Virus record (IMG/VR): IMGVR_UViG_3300012920_000153 | Span: 1 to 31,339 of that record | Reading direction: 5' to 3' (one strand) | DNA from: a virus | Length of the DNA stretch: 31,339 nt | Shown here: positions 1-12,100 of the stretch, piece by piece | Layout: every line of letters begins with the position of its first letter | How positions within the stretch are numbered: the first letter of the stretch is position 1 | The notes under the pieces: generated by a model | The model's database searches: none | What the model was told of the DNA's origin: nothing | What the model saw: only the letters and a program-made list of their open reading frames with translations | Program-made: the position numbers and the translations under genes

Positions 1-357
1 GACTTTGGAACACAAACTGGCACATATATTTGCACTTTAGACAACTATCATCAGGATGTTGACTCAATTGACTACTCAACAAGTGAACAGCCTGCTGAAC
101 ATAAGTCTCATAACCTCTTAGAATTGGATAATGGACAGTTTTGCCTCTATCCTAACAACAGAATGAGGATATATGACAACAGTATCACTCCTGAGACACC
201 TAAGAATCCTGATTTTAAGGTATCAACAGTGTATTATCAGGTGGAAAACGGTCATGATCGTGATGGATTAGGTTCAGAAGAGAATTATTTCTGGAAAACA
301 GCAAAAGAACGTAAAACAGGAAACGTAGAAATCAATATTGAACCAGAATTAGGATGA
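1..357 (+). CDS. Conserved phage protein of unknown function (3' part, start outside window)
   Basis: The frame is open from base 1 to the TGA at 355-357, giving 118 visible residues, so the gene starts upstream of the window. A TTG at 124 could be read as a start, but the open frame continues upstream of it with protein-like sequence (GTYICTLDNYHQDVDSIDYS), so a 5'-truncated gene is the better reading. The visible part is acidic and aromatic-rich, with motifs such as ELDNGQFCLYPNNRM and DFKVSTVYYQVE. It shows no signal peptide, membrane segment or catalytic motif I recognise. It resembles conserved hypothetical proteins of marine T4-like phages that I recall by style only. Its stop overlaps the next start (ATGA at 354-357), which implies translational coupling. 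Function unknown. Confidence 0.75.
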   Translation, partial: DFGTQTGTYICTLDNYHQDVDSIDYSTSEQPAEHKSHNLLELDNGQFCLYPNNRMRIYDNSITPETPKNPDFKVSTVYYQVENGHDRDGLGSEENYFWKTAKERKTGNVEINIEPELG

Positions 358-461
358 AAACGGACACATTACTGAGGATTTACAAGGCAGTAAGAGTAAA
401 AAAGAAGAAATTCAAGTATCCTCCTCGTAGAAAACACTATAATATACACACATACGGATGA
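354..461 (+). CDS. Mini-gene for a 35-residue basic protein
   Basis: An ATG at 354 opens a 35-codon frame ending at TGA 459-461. The product begins MKTDTLLRIYKAVRVKKKKF and ends with HYNIHTYG; about 12 of 35 residues are Lys or Arg. The start overlaps the stop of the upstream gene as ATGA (354-357), and the stop overlaps the speD start as ATGA (458-461). Without it, an unexplained 100-base gap would sit in a region where genes otherwise abut. The double ATGA overlap is the main evidence, since such coupling is used elsewhere in this window (24547, 30817, 31257). The very basic composition suggests nucleic-acid or polyphosphate contact, but that is inference. No ribosome binding site is visible. 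It could be a chance frame or leader sequence. Confidence 0.55.
   Translation: MKTDTLLRIYKAVRVKKKKFKYPPRRKHYNIHTYG
438..443 (+). promoter_or_regulatory. Possible sigma70-type -10 box ahead of speD
   Basis: A perfect TATAAT lies 14 bases upstream of the assigned speD ATG (458) and 38 bases upstream of the alternative in-frame ATG at 482. The bases 17 upstream (415-420, agtatc) do not resemble TTGACA, so it is at best a -10-only or activator-dependent promoter. In an AT-rich genome such hexamers arise by chance. If real, it would let speD be expressed earlier than the late virion genes that follow. Confidence 0.25.
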
Positions 462-808
462 AAAACGTCAAAAATGCTCATATGGGCACTCATTTACTTG
501 TTGAAGTCTATAATGTGTCCTTTGAAAAGTTAAATGATGCAAAAATGATTGAACAAGTGTGCGTTGATGCTTGTAAAATCGAAGGTGTTAAGGTTCTTCA
601 TACATATACACACCAATTTGAACCTCATGGAGTGACTTGTACCCTTACTTTGGGTGAAAGTCACCTTTCTTGTCATACTTGGCCTGAAAAAGGGTGTGTT
701 GCCTTCGATATTTTCACTTGTGGAGCTAAAAATCCACGATGTGTGGCATGGTGGATACTCGAATACTTTAATTCTGATGATTATGTGATGAAAGATTACT
801 CAAGATAG
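458..808 (+). CDS. speD: S-adenosylmethionine decarboxylase proenzyme (auxiliary metabolic gene)
   Basis: This 116-residue protein belongs to the short, prokaryotic class of pyruvoyl-dependent AdoMet decarboxylases. These enzymes convert SAM to decarboxylated SAM, the aminopropyl donor for spermidine. The signature GESHLSCHTWPE spans residues 66-77. Ser68 is the expected self-cleavage site that becomes the pyruvoyl group, His73 the processing histidine, and Cys88 in FTCG the catalytic acid. The residue matching the second conserved serine (GVS in the Thermotoga enzyme) is Thr60 here, a conservative change. The core GTHLLVEVY begins at residue 10, so Met9 (ATG at 482) is an alternative start; I keep 458 because it overlaps the preceding stop as ATGA. 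speD is a known auxiliary gene of marine T4-like cyanophages. A late promoter follows directly, so speD may belong to a different transcription unit from gp25. Confidence 0.93.
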   Translation: MKNVKNAHMGTHLLVEVYNVSFEKLNDAKMIEQVCVDACKIEGVKVLHTYTHQFEPHGVTCTLTLGESHLSCHTWPEKGCVAFDIFTCGAKNPRCVAWWILEYFNSDDYVMKDYSR

Positions 809-809
809 G

Positions 810-817
810 TATAAATA
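810..817 (+). promoter_or_regulatory. T4-type late promoter upstream of gp25
   Basis: The octamer TATAAATA is an exact match to the T4 late promoter -10 element. It starts two bases after the speD stop, with its end 18 bases before the gp25 ATG at 836, in a non-coding gap. No -35 element is expected for gp55/gp33-type late transcription. It would drive gp25, gp6 and gp7. Confidence 0.75.
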
Positions 818-835
818 ATAAAAAAACTCTGTTAA

Positions 836-1240
836 ATGGCAGTAAAACGTATATCTAGAGCATTTAAAGACATTAATTTGTCTTTTTCACCTCATCCTGT
901 CACAAAAGACCTTACTGTATTGCGAAATGAAAACGCAATAAAGAGGTCTGTAAGGAATATTGTGCAAACAATACCGACAGAGAGGTTTTTTAATTCATTA
1001 TTAGGTTCTGATGTGCGTAATTTGTTATTTGATAACTTTGTAGACTTTGGTACTGCATCTGTTATTGAAGATCAAATTAGAATAGCAATAGAAAACTTTG
1101 AACCCAGAGTTGATAATTTACAAGTGAATGTTAATCCCAGACCAGATCAAAATGAGTTTGATGTTAATGTTTTATTTGATATTATCGGACAGGAGTTTCC
1201 AGCACAGAGCTTTACATTCATATTACAAGCAACAAGATAA
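836..1240 (+). CDS. 25: Baseplate wedge protein gp25 (GPW/gp25 family)
   Basis: The product is 134 residues, almost the same as T4 gp25 (132). Members of this family form part of the inner baseplate wedge near the tail tube base, where gp25 binds gp6 and primes sheath assembly. Visible features include the N-terminal FKDINLSF segment followed by KDLTVLRNENAIKRSVRNIV (residues about 24-43), a central helix-rich stretch with TERFFNSLLGSDVRNLLFDN, and a C-terminal beta part ending in FPAQSFTFILQATR. This N-to-C layout is characteristic of gp25. The gene follows a TATAAATA late promoter, and its TAA overlaps the gp6 ATG by one base (TAATG), as expected for subunits made together. No Shine-Dalgarno sequence is visible before the start. 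Confidence 0.93.
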   Translation: MAVKRISRAFKDINLSFSPHPVTKDLTVLRNENAIKRSVRNIVQTIPTERFFNSLLGSDVRNLLFDNFVDFGTASVIEDQIRIAIENFEPRVDNLQVNVNPRPDQNEFDVNVLFDIIGQEFPAQSFTFILQATR

Positions 1241-3159
1241 TGCCATTTACCAAATTTACTAATTTAGACTTTGATCAGATAAGAGAACAGATTAAAGACT
1301 ACCTTCGAGCAAATTCAAACTTTACGGACTTTGATTTTGAGGGTTCTAACTTCTCTGTGTTGATTGATACTCTTGCGTATAACACATATATCTCAGCATT
1401 TAACTCAAATTTAGTTGTAAATGAATCTTTCCTTGATTCTGCTACATTAAGAGAGAATGTAGTGTCTCTGGCAAGAAATATTGGATATGTTCCAAGATCA
1501 AAGACAGCGGCCAGGGCATCTATTAAGTTTCAAGTGGCAACAACCACAAGTAGTCCCACTTTAACACTACAACCCGGTGTAGTCTGTATAGGAACTGAGG
1601 ATAACACTGATTTTGTATTTTCTATATCAGAAAGTATAACCACCACTGTAAATAATGGATTAGCACAATTCGGAACTACTGAAGAACCAATAAGAGTCTT
1701 AGAGGGAACATTTTTAACATCCAGATTTGTAGTTGACGGATCTTTAACTCAGAGATTCATACTTGATAATGCGAATATTGATACCTCATCCATAGTGGTA
1801 TACGTTCGAGGTGCTGCAGATCCCGGTTTAGGTAAACAATATAAAATTATCGATAATATAGTAGGAGTGACATCAAAGTCTGAGACATATTTAATACAAG
1901 AGGTGCAGGATGAAAAATATGAGATATTATTTGGAGATGGTACATTTGGAAAGAAATTAGAAGACGGAGCACAAATAACAGTTCAATACATTATTACATC
2001 AGGTAAAAGTGGAAACGGCCCATCTATTTTTAACTTCGCTGGTAGTTTTGCTGATAAGGATCAAGCAACGTCAACTTTACCAAGTAGCATAGTTGTTCCT
2101 TCATCAGTTCCTACTATTGATGTGATACAGGCTGCCTCCAATGGGGGTGATATAGAAGCATTAGATTCAATTAAATACTTTGCACCTAGATTATATTCCG
2201 CACAGTACAGGGCGGTTACAGCAAGGGATTACGAGTCTATAATACAAACTGTATATCCTAATACAGAAAGTGTATCAGTTGTAGGAGGGGAAGAATTAGA
2301 TCCACCTCAATTCGGTACTGTTTTCATAACAATCAAACCGAAAAATGGTGAATTTGTTTCTGACTTTGATAAAACACAAATTTTAAGAAAGTTGAAGAGT
2401 TACTCTTTGACAGGTATAAATCAACAGATAGTGGATTTACAGATATTGTATGTTGAGGTTGAGTCATTCATATACTATGATTCCACAGCAGTAACTAATG
2501 TGAATGGATTACGCACAAAAATTAGTGATTCATTAAACACCTATTCAAATTCTGGTGACGTAAACCGTTTTGGTGGTAGGTTCAAGTACAGTAAAGTATT
2601 GAATGTTATTGATAATATTGATAAAGCAATCACTTCTAATATTACAAGAGTTAAAATCAGAAGAAACTTAAACGCACTTATCAATCAATTCGCTCAGTAT
2701 GAGTTATGTTATGGTAATCAATTTAATGTAAAACCCGGTGGATTAAATATAAAAAGCACTGGATTTAAAATTCAAGGTAATACTAACACAGTTTATATTA
2801 CTGATACTCCAAATGAAGATCTTAGAACAGGTGTTATATCTATTGTAAGAAAGGACACTGAGACTGGATTAAATGTCGTTGTGATTAAATCAGCAGGAAC
2901 TGTCGATTATATTCACGGTGAAGTGAATTTAAATACAGTTAATATTACAGAAACTGAAAAGGGTAATAATATTATTGAGGTTCAGGCTTTCCCAGAATCA
3001 AATGATGTCATAGGATTACAAGATTTATACTTAGATTTTAACATTCCAAGTAGTACCATAAATATGGTTAAGGATACAATTACATCTGGTGAACAAATCT
3101 CTGGTGTTGGATATAAAGTAACATCATCATACTCAAATGGAGAATTAAACAGGTCATAA
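1240..3159 (+). CDS. 6: Baseplate wedge protein gp6 (J-like family)
   Basis: At 639 residues it is close to T4 gp6 (660). gp6 dimers form the continuous inner ring of the baseplate and hold the wedges together. The N-terminus matches the gp6 pattern: a short helix (FDQIREQIKDYL), then GSNFSVLIDTLAYNTYISAF and ESFLDSATLRENVVSLARNI (residues about 35-85), and IGYVPRSKTAARASI. A middle region carries YEILFGDGTFGKKLEDG (residues about 226-242), the 'F-GDG-fG' motif typical of gp6/J baseplate proteins, followed by the AASNGGDIEALDSIKYFAPR and RAVTARDYESII segments (about residues 305-350). It starts on the last base of the gp25 stop and ends two bases before gp7. Confidence is high from motif order and position. 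Confidence 0.95.
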   Translation: MPFTKFTNLDFDQIREQIKDYLRANSNFTDFDFEGSNFSVLIDTLAYNTYISAFNSNLVVNESFLDSATLRENVVSLARNIGYVPRSKTAARASIKFQVATTTSSPTLTLQPGVVCIGTEDNTDFVFSISESITTTVNNGLAQFGTTEEPIRVLEGTFLTSRFVVDGSLTQRFILDNANIDTSSIVVYVRGAADPGLGKQYKIIDNIVGVTSKSETYLIQEVQDEKYEILFGDGTFGKKLEDGAQITVQYIITSGKSGNGPSIFNFAGSFADKDQATSTLPSSIVVPSSVPTIDVIQAASNGGDIEALDSIKYFAPRLYSAQYRAVTARDYESIIQTVYPNTESVSVVGGEELDPPQFGTVFITIKPKNGEFVSDFDKTQILRKLKSYSLTGINQQIVDLQILYVEVESFIYYDSTAVTNVNGLRTKISDSLNTYSNSGDVNRFGGRFKYSKVLNVIDNIDKAITSNITRVKIRRNLNALINQFAQYELCYGNQFNVKPGGLNIKSTGFKIQGNTNTVYITDTPNEDLRTGVISIVRKDTETGLNVVVIKSAGTVDYIHGEVNLNTVNITETEKGNNIIEVQAFPESNDVIGLQDLYLDFNIPSSTINMVKDTITSGEQISGVGYKVTSSYSNGELNRS

Positions 3160-3160
3160 A

Positions 3161-6100
3161 ATGATAGGAACTGGAATCGAAAAACGTATACAAGTTCAAC
3201 AAGTAATAGAAAGTCAACTTCCTGAGTTCATTCTCTCAGAGAGTCCGAAGACTGTTGACTTTTTAAGACAGTATTATATTTCACAAGAGCATCGTGGTGG
3301 TGTTGTAGATTTAAGTGATAATTTAGATCAGTATTTAAAATTAGATAATTTAACTCCTGAAGTAATTGTAGGTATAACCACACTGACTTCAGGTATAACA
3401 GCAGCAAGTGATACCATTACAGTGTCATCTACGAAGGGTTTTCCAAATCAATATGGATTACTAAAAATAGATGATGAGATTATAAGTTATACAGGTTTAA
3501 CAACAAACACATTCACTGGATGTATTAGAGGATTTAGTGGTATTACATCATACACAGATCCAAATAATCCGGGTGAGTTGGTATTTAAGTCAACAACAAC
3601 AGCAAGTCATACATCTGGTGTATCTGTAAATAACTTAAGTGTTTTATTTTTGCAGGAGTTTTACAAAAAAATCAAGTCATCATTAACTCCGGGTTTAGAG
3701 GATACAAAGTTTATATCAGAATTAGATGTTAGTAATTTTATAAAAGAGTCTAAGTCATTATATCAATCAAAGGGAACTGCTGAATCATTCCGTATATTAT
3801 TCAATGCAATATATGGTGTTACACCTAAAATTATTGATTTAGAAGATTTTCTCATCAAACCATCAGGTGCTGAATTTATACGCAGAGAAATTGTGGTGGC
3901 TGAGGTCATAAGTGGTGATCCAAATAAATTACTAGGACAAACTGTAACCAAATCAACTGATTCACAAACAACTGCTTCAGTGTCTGAGGTAGAGATAATC
4001 ACAAGGAATAGAAAAAGTTTTTATAAGTTAAGTTTATTCGTCGGATATAATGATCGTAGTGGTATTTTAGGAACATTCACAATACCCGGAAAGTCAAAAG
4101 CAATAGGTAATGTGGCAGTAGGATCGTCTGTAATCACTGTGGACTCCACTGTTGGGTTTAACACTACTGGTAGCGTAAGATCGGGCATCAACACGGTTAC
4201 ATACACTGATAAGACTGTAAATCAATTCTTAAATTGTACTGGTATAACTTCAGCGATTTCTTCCACTGATGATGTTAGAGCAGATGAGTTTATATTTGGA
4301 TATGAGGATGGAGATCTTAATAAAAAAGTAGAATTAAGAATTACTGGTGTACTATCTAACTTCGTATTAATACCATCAGATACTTCAAGTGTTACTACTG
4401 AAGGTGAAAGAATTTCGGTAAAAAATCTTGGAGAGGTAATCGCGAACCCTCAAAATAAAACTAAAAAAGAAGTATTCTTTAATTCATGGATCTATAATAC
4501 CTCATGCACCTTTCAAATTGATAATTTTCCGAGTGCACCAACTGGTGGATCAGCTAGTGTTTTACTTAAAACTAATACAGATAGGTCAAACTTAAAAGTT
4601 GGTGATAAAGTTGATATTATAAGAAGAGGTGGTTCGCAACAAGTTGAAGTATCTGACGCTGTTGTAGATGCAATATTACAAAATAATCAGATAGATTTAA
4701 ACAATGTTTTGAATTTCACTCCATCAGCAGATGTAGACTATGATATTCGTAGAAAATTAGACAGAGCATTTAGTTCAACTTCTCAAATTCAGTATGGAAA
4801 TGATGTAATCACATCAAATGTTCAGAATACTTACAATGACAATGATGTAAATTATTATGTAGCTTCATCATCTCTTCCTTCATATGATATTACAGAATCT
4901 GTTTTCAAAAGTACCATTCCTGATACACTAGGTGGAGATTTACAGGGTTTCAATAATGTTACTCAAAAGTTTTCTATTATTTCATTCCCAACTGCAACTA
5001 GATTTAGAACTGGCGATTCCGTATTCTACAAACCAAATAATCCTGATTTAGTTTTAGGTGGTTTAGAAGAGGGTGTATATTACGTTGAAAAATTATCAAA
5101 TGCAAACCAAATTAAACTATATGCATCACGATCATTTATACCAGTTTCTAATAATTTAGAGTTTACTGCTGGAACATTAACAGTTGGAGTTGCAACAACT
5201 GCAATCACAGGTGTAAGCACTATCAAACTTGATAGTGTTAATGGTATAAGAGTAAATGATACACTATCAAATTCTAATATTAGTAACTCTGGTATATCAA
5301 CTGTTACTGCCATTGATCCACTCACAAATATAGTAACTATAAGTGGAACAACCATTGGAACATTAAATCAAGGTTCAATACCTAGAGGAGAGAAGGTAAC
5401 TATCTCAGGTAAACATAGTTTTGTTTTATTAAGACATAAAAATGAAGAAATAGGTGTTCAAAAAATACTTAAGAAGTTTCCTGCCGATGCAAATATTAAA
5501 TCAGGCACTTCATTCCCAACTGAACCCGGTTCAACTGGTATCTTAATAAATGGTGTTGAAATAACAAATTATAAATCAGAGGATAAAATTTTCTATGGCC
5601 CATTATCAAATATCAAAATTTTAAATGGTGGTTCTAATTTTGATGTAATAAATTTACCAAAAGTTGTAATACCTCAAGCAGGATCTGGTACAACTGCCTT
5701 AATGCAACCTGTTATTAAAGGTTCTTTATCAGAAGTACTAGTTGATCCACAGTTTTTTGATATAGAAAAGGTACTATCAGTTAGTATATCTGGTGGAAAT
5801 GGGTCTGGAGCTGTATTGAAACCGATTGTCCGCAAAAGACATAGGGAATTAACATTTGATGGAAGAAAAACTTCAGTTAGAGGTGGGATAGATGTTTTAT
5901 TTGATCAAATTATATTTGATAGACCTCATAATTTATTAAATGGTGAAGCACTGATTTATGATAAAAACGAAAACTCTCCGATAGGTATTGGAACTTCTGG
6001 TGGATCTAACTTAGATCAAAACAGATTCTTATCCGATGGATCTGTATACTATGCTCAAGTTGTTGGTATTTCTTCAATTAAACTATATGACAATATAAAT

Positions 6101-9100
6101 GATTTTAATTCTGGTACAAATCCAGTTGGATTTACTACAATTAATACACAGGGAACACATAAATTTAGAACATTAGAGAAGAAAAATTTCTTAAGATCCG
6201 TATTAATTGAAGATGCTGGTACGAATTATACGAATCGCAAATTGTTGGTGAAACCTGCAGGTATATCATCTATTGAGAATACAGTTAATTTTAAAAATCA
6301 TGGATTTTTAGACGGTGAGATAATTACTTACAATTATGAGTATGGTGGCACTGGTATTGCTGGAATAAGTTCCGCAAATCAATATAAAGTAATAAAATTA
6401 GATGATGATACATTCAGAGTTGCAAATGCTGGTGTAGGTGCGACAAATAATAGCGATTATAATAGAGGTGATTATGTCAAATTTACATCCTCTGGAACTG
6501 GATTGCAAGAGTTTGCATATCCAGATGTTACATTAAGTGTGAATGCTGTTTATTCGCCAACCACATTTACGAGAAATGGAGATTTGGTTATTACTCCTGT
6601 GGTTAGAGGATCGATAATAGAAAACTATCTTTATGAACCCGGAACTAACTATGGATCTGAAATATTAAATTTTGAAGTAAAACCCGGAGTAACACTGCAA
6701 AATGGTAAAGAAGCTGAGTTAAAAGTTTTAACAAATAAGGGTAGAATTACAAATGTTGATGTTAGATTTGGTGGAAAAGAATATTTCTCACCACCTGATA
6801 TTGACCTAGTAGGAGTAGGAACTGGAGTAGGTGCAAGGTTTAGACCTATCGTATCTGATGGAAAGATTACAGAGGTTGTAATAATAAACTCTGGTATTGG
6901 TTACACAGAATCACCTGTAGTAAGAGTAAAACCTGCTGGAGCAGGTCAAATATTTGAACCATCAATAAGATCCCTTACAGTTAACAACTTAGAAAGATTT
7001 GATGATGAAATATTGTTGAAAGAATCCGAGGATAACCTACAGTATGCTGTTGTTGGATATAGCACTTCACTTTATACAAATGAATTTGGTGATCCTAATT
7101 CTATTACAGGACACTCTCCTATTATAGGATGGGCATATGATGGAAATCCAATTTATGGCCCATATGGTTATGATGATCCTAAAAATGAAAATTCATCAAT
7201 TAAAATATTGAACACAGGGTATGTTCTTAACACAGGTAATGTGGTAAATAGACCATCATCATTTAGTAATGGATTTTTCGTTGAGGATTATGAATATACA
7301 GATAGTGGTGATCTTGATGAAAGTAATGGTAGGTTTGCAAAAACCCCTGATTTTCCAAACGGTGTTTATGCTTATTTTGTAGGTGTTGCAACAGGATCTT
7401 CAGGTAACTTAGAACCTAAATTCCCATATTTTATTGGTGAGAATTACAGATCAGAACCCGTATCAGATAATTTTATTATCGATCAAAGTAATTTTGATTT
7501 AAATTCACAAGGATTAATAAGAAACACACTTCCATATAAAGTATCAGACAAATTTGCTGATAACGATTTTATAATTGAATCGAATGAGATTATTGAACAA
7601 AATTCAATTGTTGAGTCTGTTACTAGCGGAGGAATAGAAGATTTTCAAATAATAGAGTCAGGTAGTGATTATAAGGTAAATGATACATTAAACTTTGATA
7701 ATTCAGGTACCTCTGGAGGAGGTGCTAGTGCCTTTGTTTCGGAAGTTAGGGGTAAAGATATATCAAGTGTCAACACTAATATCCAGACGTATAGAAACGT
7801 CGTTTACGTAAGGGAAAATGATAAGCAAGTGAGTGCTTTCATTTCAACATCACATACATTTGCTAATAATGATAATATTGTTGTTTCAGGGTTAACAACA
7901 AGTATTCCTAATCTTACAGACTCTCATGTAGTCGGTGTTTCTTCAGATAGGTTTGTATTATACAAATCTATGGGGGCTAACAACACTGTTGGAGTTGTAA
8001 CTGACATATATGTCTCCAAGATACCAGATAGAGTATCTGCAGGTAGTAGTATTGGTATTGGTACAGAAAGATTAAGAGTTTTGAATGTTTTTGGTAAAAA
8101 ACAAATTCTTAGAGTAAAGAGAGGTCTTGTATCAAATGCAAACATAGCATCACATGCATTATCATCTGCAATTTTAACTGTTCCACAAAAGTTTACAATA
8201 CCGTTAGAAACTCCACCTTTTGAATCAAAAATTAATGAAAAAGTATTTTTCAATCCACAAGAGCAAGTTGGTTTAGCATTAACTGCTGGAACTGCTATTC
8301 CGATGACTAAACCATTTACAGAGGGTGAAACATCAAAAGTAATTAGTGTTCCTGCAAAGAGTATATTTTTACCAAATCATCCATTCATCAACAATCAACA
8401 GTTAACGCTTACTATACCTGCTGGTGCTGGTGCAATATCTTGTGGAACAGGTACAACATTATCATCTACATCAAGTTTTAATCTAATTAACGGTGCAACT
8501 GTATTTGCTAAGAGAATATCTAAAGATTTAGTAGGTTTATCAACTGTAAAAACTGGAGAAACAATTTTCTTTAAAACTGCACCTAATGATAACTTTGAAT
8601 ATCTATTAGAATCAAACCACACTCAAGTTACAGGTAAGGCACAAAAAATTATTGCTCATGTAGCAGTCACAACATCTCATAATTTAAATGAGTTGGATAC
8701 TATTAACTTAAGTGTCAAACCAAATTTGACTGGTGGAACTGGAATAAACACCTCTGTCATTGTTAAATATGTCGCATCAGAAGATAAGATATTAATCGAT
8801 CCACAAATAATTGCACAAGCAAATATTGGTGCTGATACAATATTTAAAACTGATCATGGATTTGAGACTGGTCAAAAGATTTTTTATGATGGATCAACAA
8901 ATCAAGCCACTGGATTAACAACATCTGCTTACTTTGTTTACAGAATTGATGATGATTCATTCCAATTAGGTGAAACAAGAAAGGATGTAACTAATGAACC
9001 ACCAACAATTGTTGCTATTTCTACAAATACAGGTGGTAATTCACAAACTATATCTTTAATTAATCCACCATTATCAGTTGTTAGAAATAATGATTTGGTA

Positions 9101-12100
9101 TTTTATGTTTCGGATTCTTCATTAAATGGATATAATTTTAATTTTTATTATGATAGTGATTTTAACAATGAATTTGTTTCAACTGGCACAACAAGTTCGT
9201 TTGTAGTTGAAAAAAATGGAACTATTGGTGTAGGAACTACCTCAACTGTTACCTTAAAGTATAATTCTGAAAATCCATTAAACATTTATTATGCTATTGA
9301 AAAATCTGGACATATTAGCACCACAGATAGTGATGTGAAAAATGGGTCAAAAATTAATTATGTTAATAGTGAGTATGATGGAAAGTATACTGCATTTGGA
9401 GTAGGAACAACCTCATTTAATGTTTCACTAAAATCTGTTCCAGAAAAAATAAGTTATATTAGAAATGAAGTTGATGATATATCATACTCAACTAATTCAA
9501 GTAGTGTATCCGGTGGTATCTCCAAAATTAATTTGGCATCAAGTGGTTTTGGATACAAAAAAATACCCGGAATTTCAAGTATTACATCAATAAATGGAAT
9601 AAATGGTAAAGTTCTTTGTTTATCTAGAAATATTAACAAGATTAATAAAGTTCGTATACTAGATCCCGGATTTGAATATCATTCTGATAAAACTCTCAAA
9701 CCTGAAGCTAGAATTTCCCCAACAATTACTCTTAAAAATTCCGACTCAATTAGTAATATAGAAATATTATCTGGAGGAGCAGAATATCTTACTGCACCTG
9801 ATATAGTTGTGGTTGATCCTGAGACTGGAAAATTAACAGATCAAGGTGTTATTGAAGTAACATTAACATCAAGTTCTATTTCATCTGTTGACATCAAAAG
9901 TTCACCTAAAGGCTTAAAACCTGTTGAGCAAAGAATAAGAACAATTAATAATTCTAATGGAGTGTCAGTATCTAATGTTGTTGGCATGTCAAATACCACT
10001 ACGACAGGTATTGTAACATGCACATTAGTAACACCTATTGGAGGATTTACTCCTGCTCCATTTGCAGTTGGTGATAAAATTTTTGTTGAAGGTATTCAAC
10101 TTGATGATCCTACTGCTGGTACAGGATATAATTCCACTGATTATGGATTCGATTTTCTTACTATTTCTGATTATCAAAACACAAGTCCTGCAAAATTAGA
10201 GTTTAATTTGGCAGGTATATCTACTGCGATAGGTATTGCAAAAACAAATCAACAAAATTATGCAACAATCACCAATTTTAACAAATATCCACAATTTAAA
10301 ACAACACAGAGAACATCTGAATTTACTGTTGGAGAACGATTAAGTATTAAGGAAAATAATAGTTTTGTAATTGTTGATCTAAATGTTCTAGAGAACAATC
10401 CTGACGAATTCATAAAAGTAATAGGATCTAGAGAATTACTTAAAGGTGATGTCATCAGGGGTGATATATCAGGAACTGTTGCGACAATTAACACAGTCTC
10501 TAACAATCGTGGTATATTTGAAATTGATTATTCACTTAAACAAGCTCGTGGTTGGAATGATGAGGTAGGAAAGTTGAGTGAAGACTATATGGTTCTTCCA
10601 GATAATGACTACTATCAGAACTTGTCATATACAATTCAAAGTCCACAAACATTTGAGGACATAGTTGATCCAGTGAACAGACTTGTTCATACAAGTGGAT
10701 TAAAGAATTTTGCTGATACCGGAATCACTTCTACAGCAAGATCTGGAATAAGTTCTGATAGTGTTTTGTTTATAAACAGAGACTTAATTACTGAAGAAAG
10801 GGTTGATACAATCAATAACTTTGACTTTGCTGTAGATGTAGATACTCTAGATGGTGGAAGTAAATCGAAATTCTTGAAGTTGAAAGATAGAAAACTTTCA
10901 AGTTTTATTGAGTGTTTAACAAACAGAGTATTGGATATTGATGATATAAGTTCACGATTCTCAAATACAGATAGCACACAAAATAATAGAGTTGAATTAC
11001 CAATTAATGATAATTATGAAAGTTTCTTAATACAATCAATAAATCCATCAACGAATGAGATACAGATAGATGAAGTAATTGTGTTTAAGGATAACAATGA
11101 CACATTTACATTTGAAAGAAATAATATTGGAATCGGTACACAAAAGATATTAGATGTACAAGGTTTTACTGATTCAGCGACAAATGATACTACTTTAAGA
11201 ATCACACCTACTGATCCGTTTGAAGATGATTTGGATATAAAAGTTTATCGTAGTAAATTTAATAGTCCAACAGCTGGAATCAATACAGAGGCGATTGGAT
11301 TTGTAAATCTCATAGGTGTTGCTAAAACTGCTGCCCCAAGCACAACAATTAGTCTTGTGAGTTCACCAGTTGGAATTACATCAGCATTTTATTCAACTAT
11401 TGAGGTAACAGATAATAAAACTAATGAGAAAAACTTAGTTGATATCTATGCTACTCATGATGGAACTAATTCATACTTTAGTGAGTATTACGTTGATAGT
11501 GGTGATATTGACAACTTCTCTAATAATTTTATTGGTACATTTACATCAAATTTAAGTGGCGGTGTTTTGTCAATTGATTTCCAGAATACTGGTATTAATA
11601 CAGCAACATTAAGATCTAAAACTGTTGGATTTGGAACTACTTCAGTTGGTATTGGCACATTTAGATTTAAAGATGCTGCCCAGATAGATGGTACAGAGAG
11701 AACCTTAAATTTACAATCTAATTTCAAGAGAGTATCTGGAACATCTACAATAGTTGGTGTAGATTCAAATAAATTTAGTACTATTAAAAGTATCGTTAAA
11801 GTTGCTTTTGGATCAACAATAGCGATTCATGAAGTTTTGGCAACTCATAACGGTACAGATACTTCAATAGTTCATTACCCATTCATTTCTATAGGTAGCA
11901 CATCAGGTATTGGTACATTCGTTTCCAATTTTGCTAATAATAAGTTTAATGTAAGATTCAATCCTGATAGTGGTGTAAGTAATGCTGAAGTATCTGCTTA
12001 TAGTGAGGTAGTTTATACTGATCTAGATTTATTCAATACTCCACCAGACTTTACATACGGACGTATCACTGAATCAGTTGCAGTTCGTCAATACAATGCT

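Noticed and set aside
124-357. TTG start at 124 for the first gene
   Set aside because: The same frame is open and protein-like back to base 1, so the gene is cut by the window edge rather than starting here.
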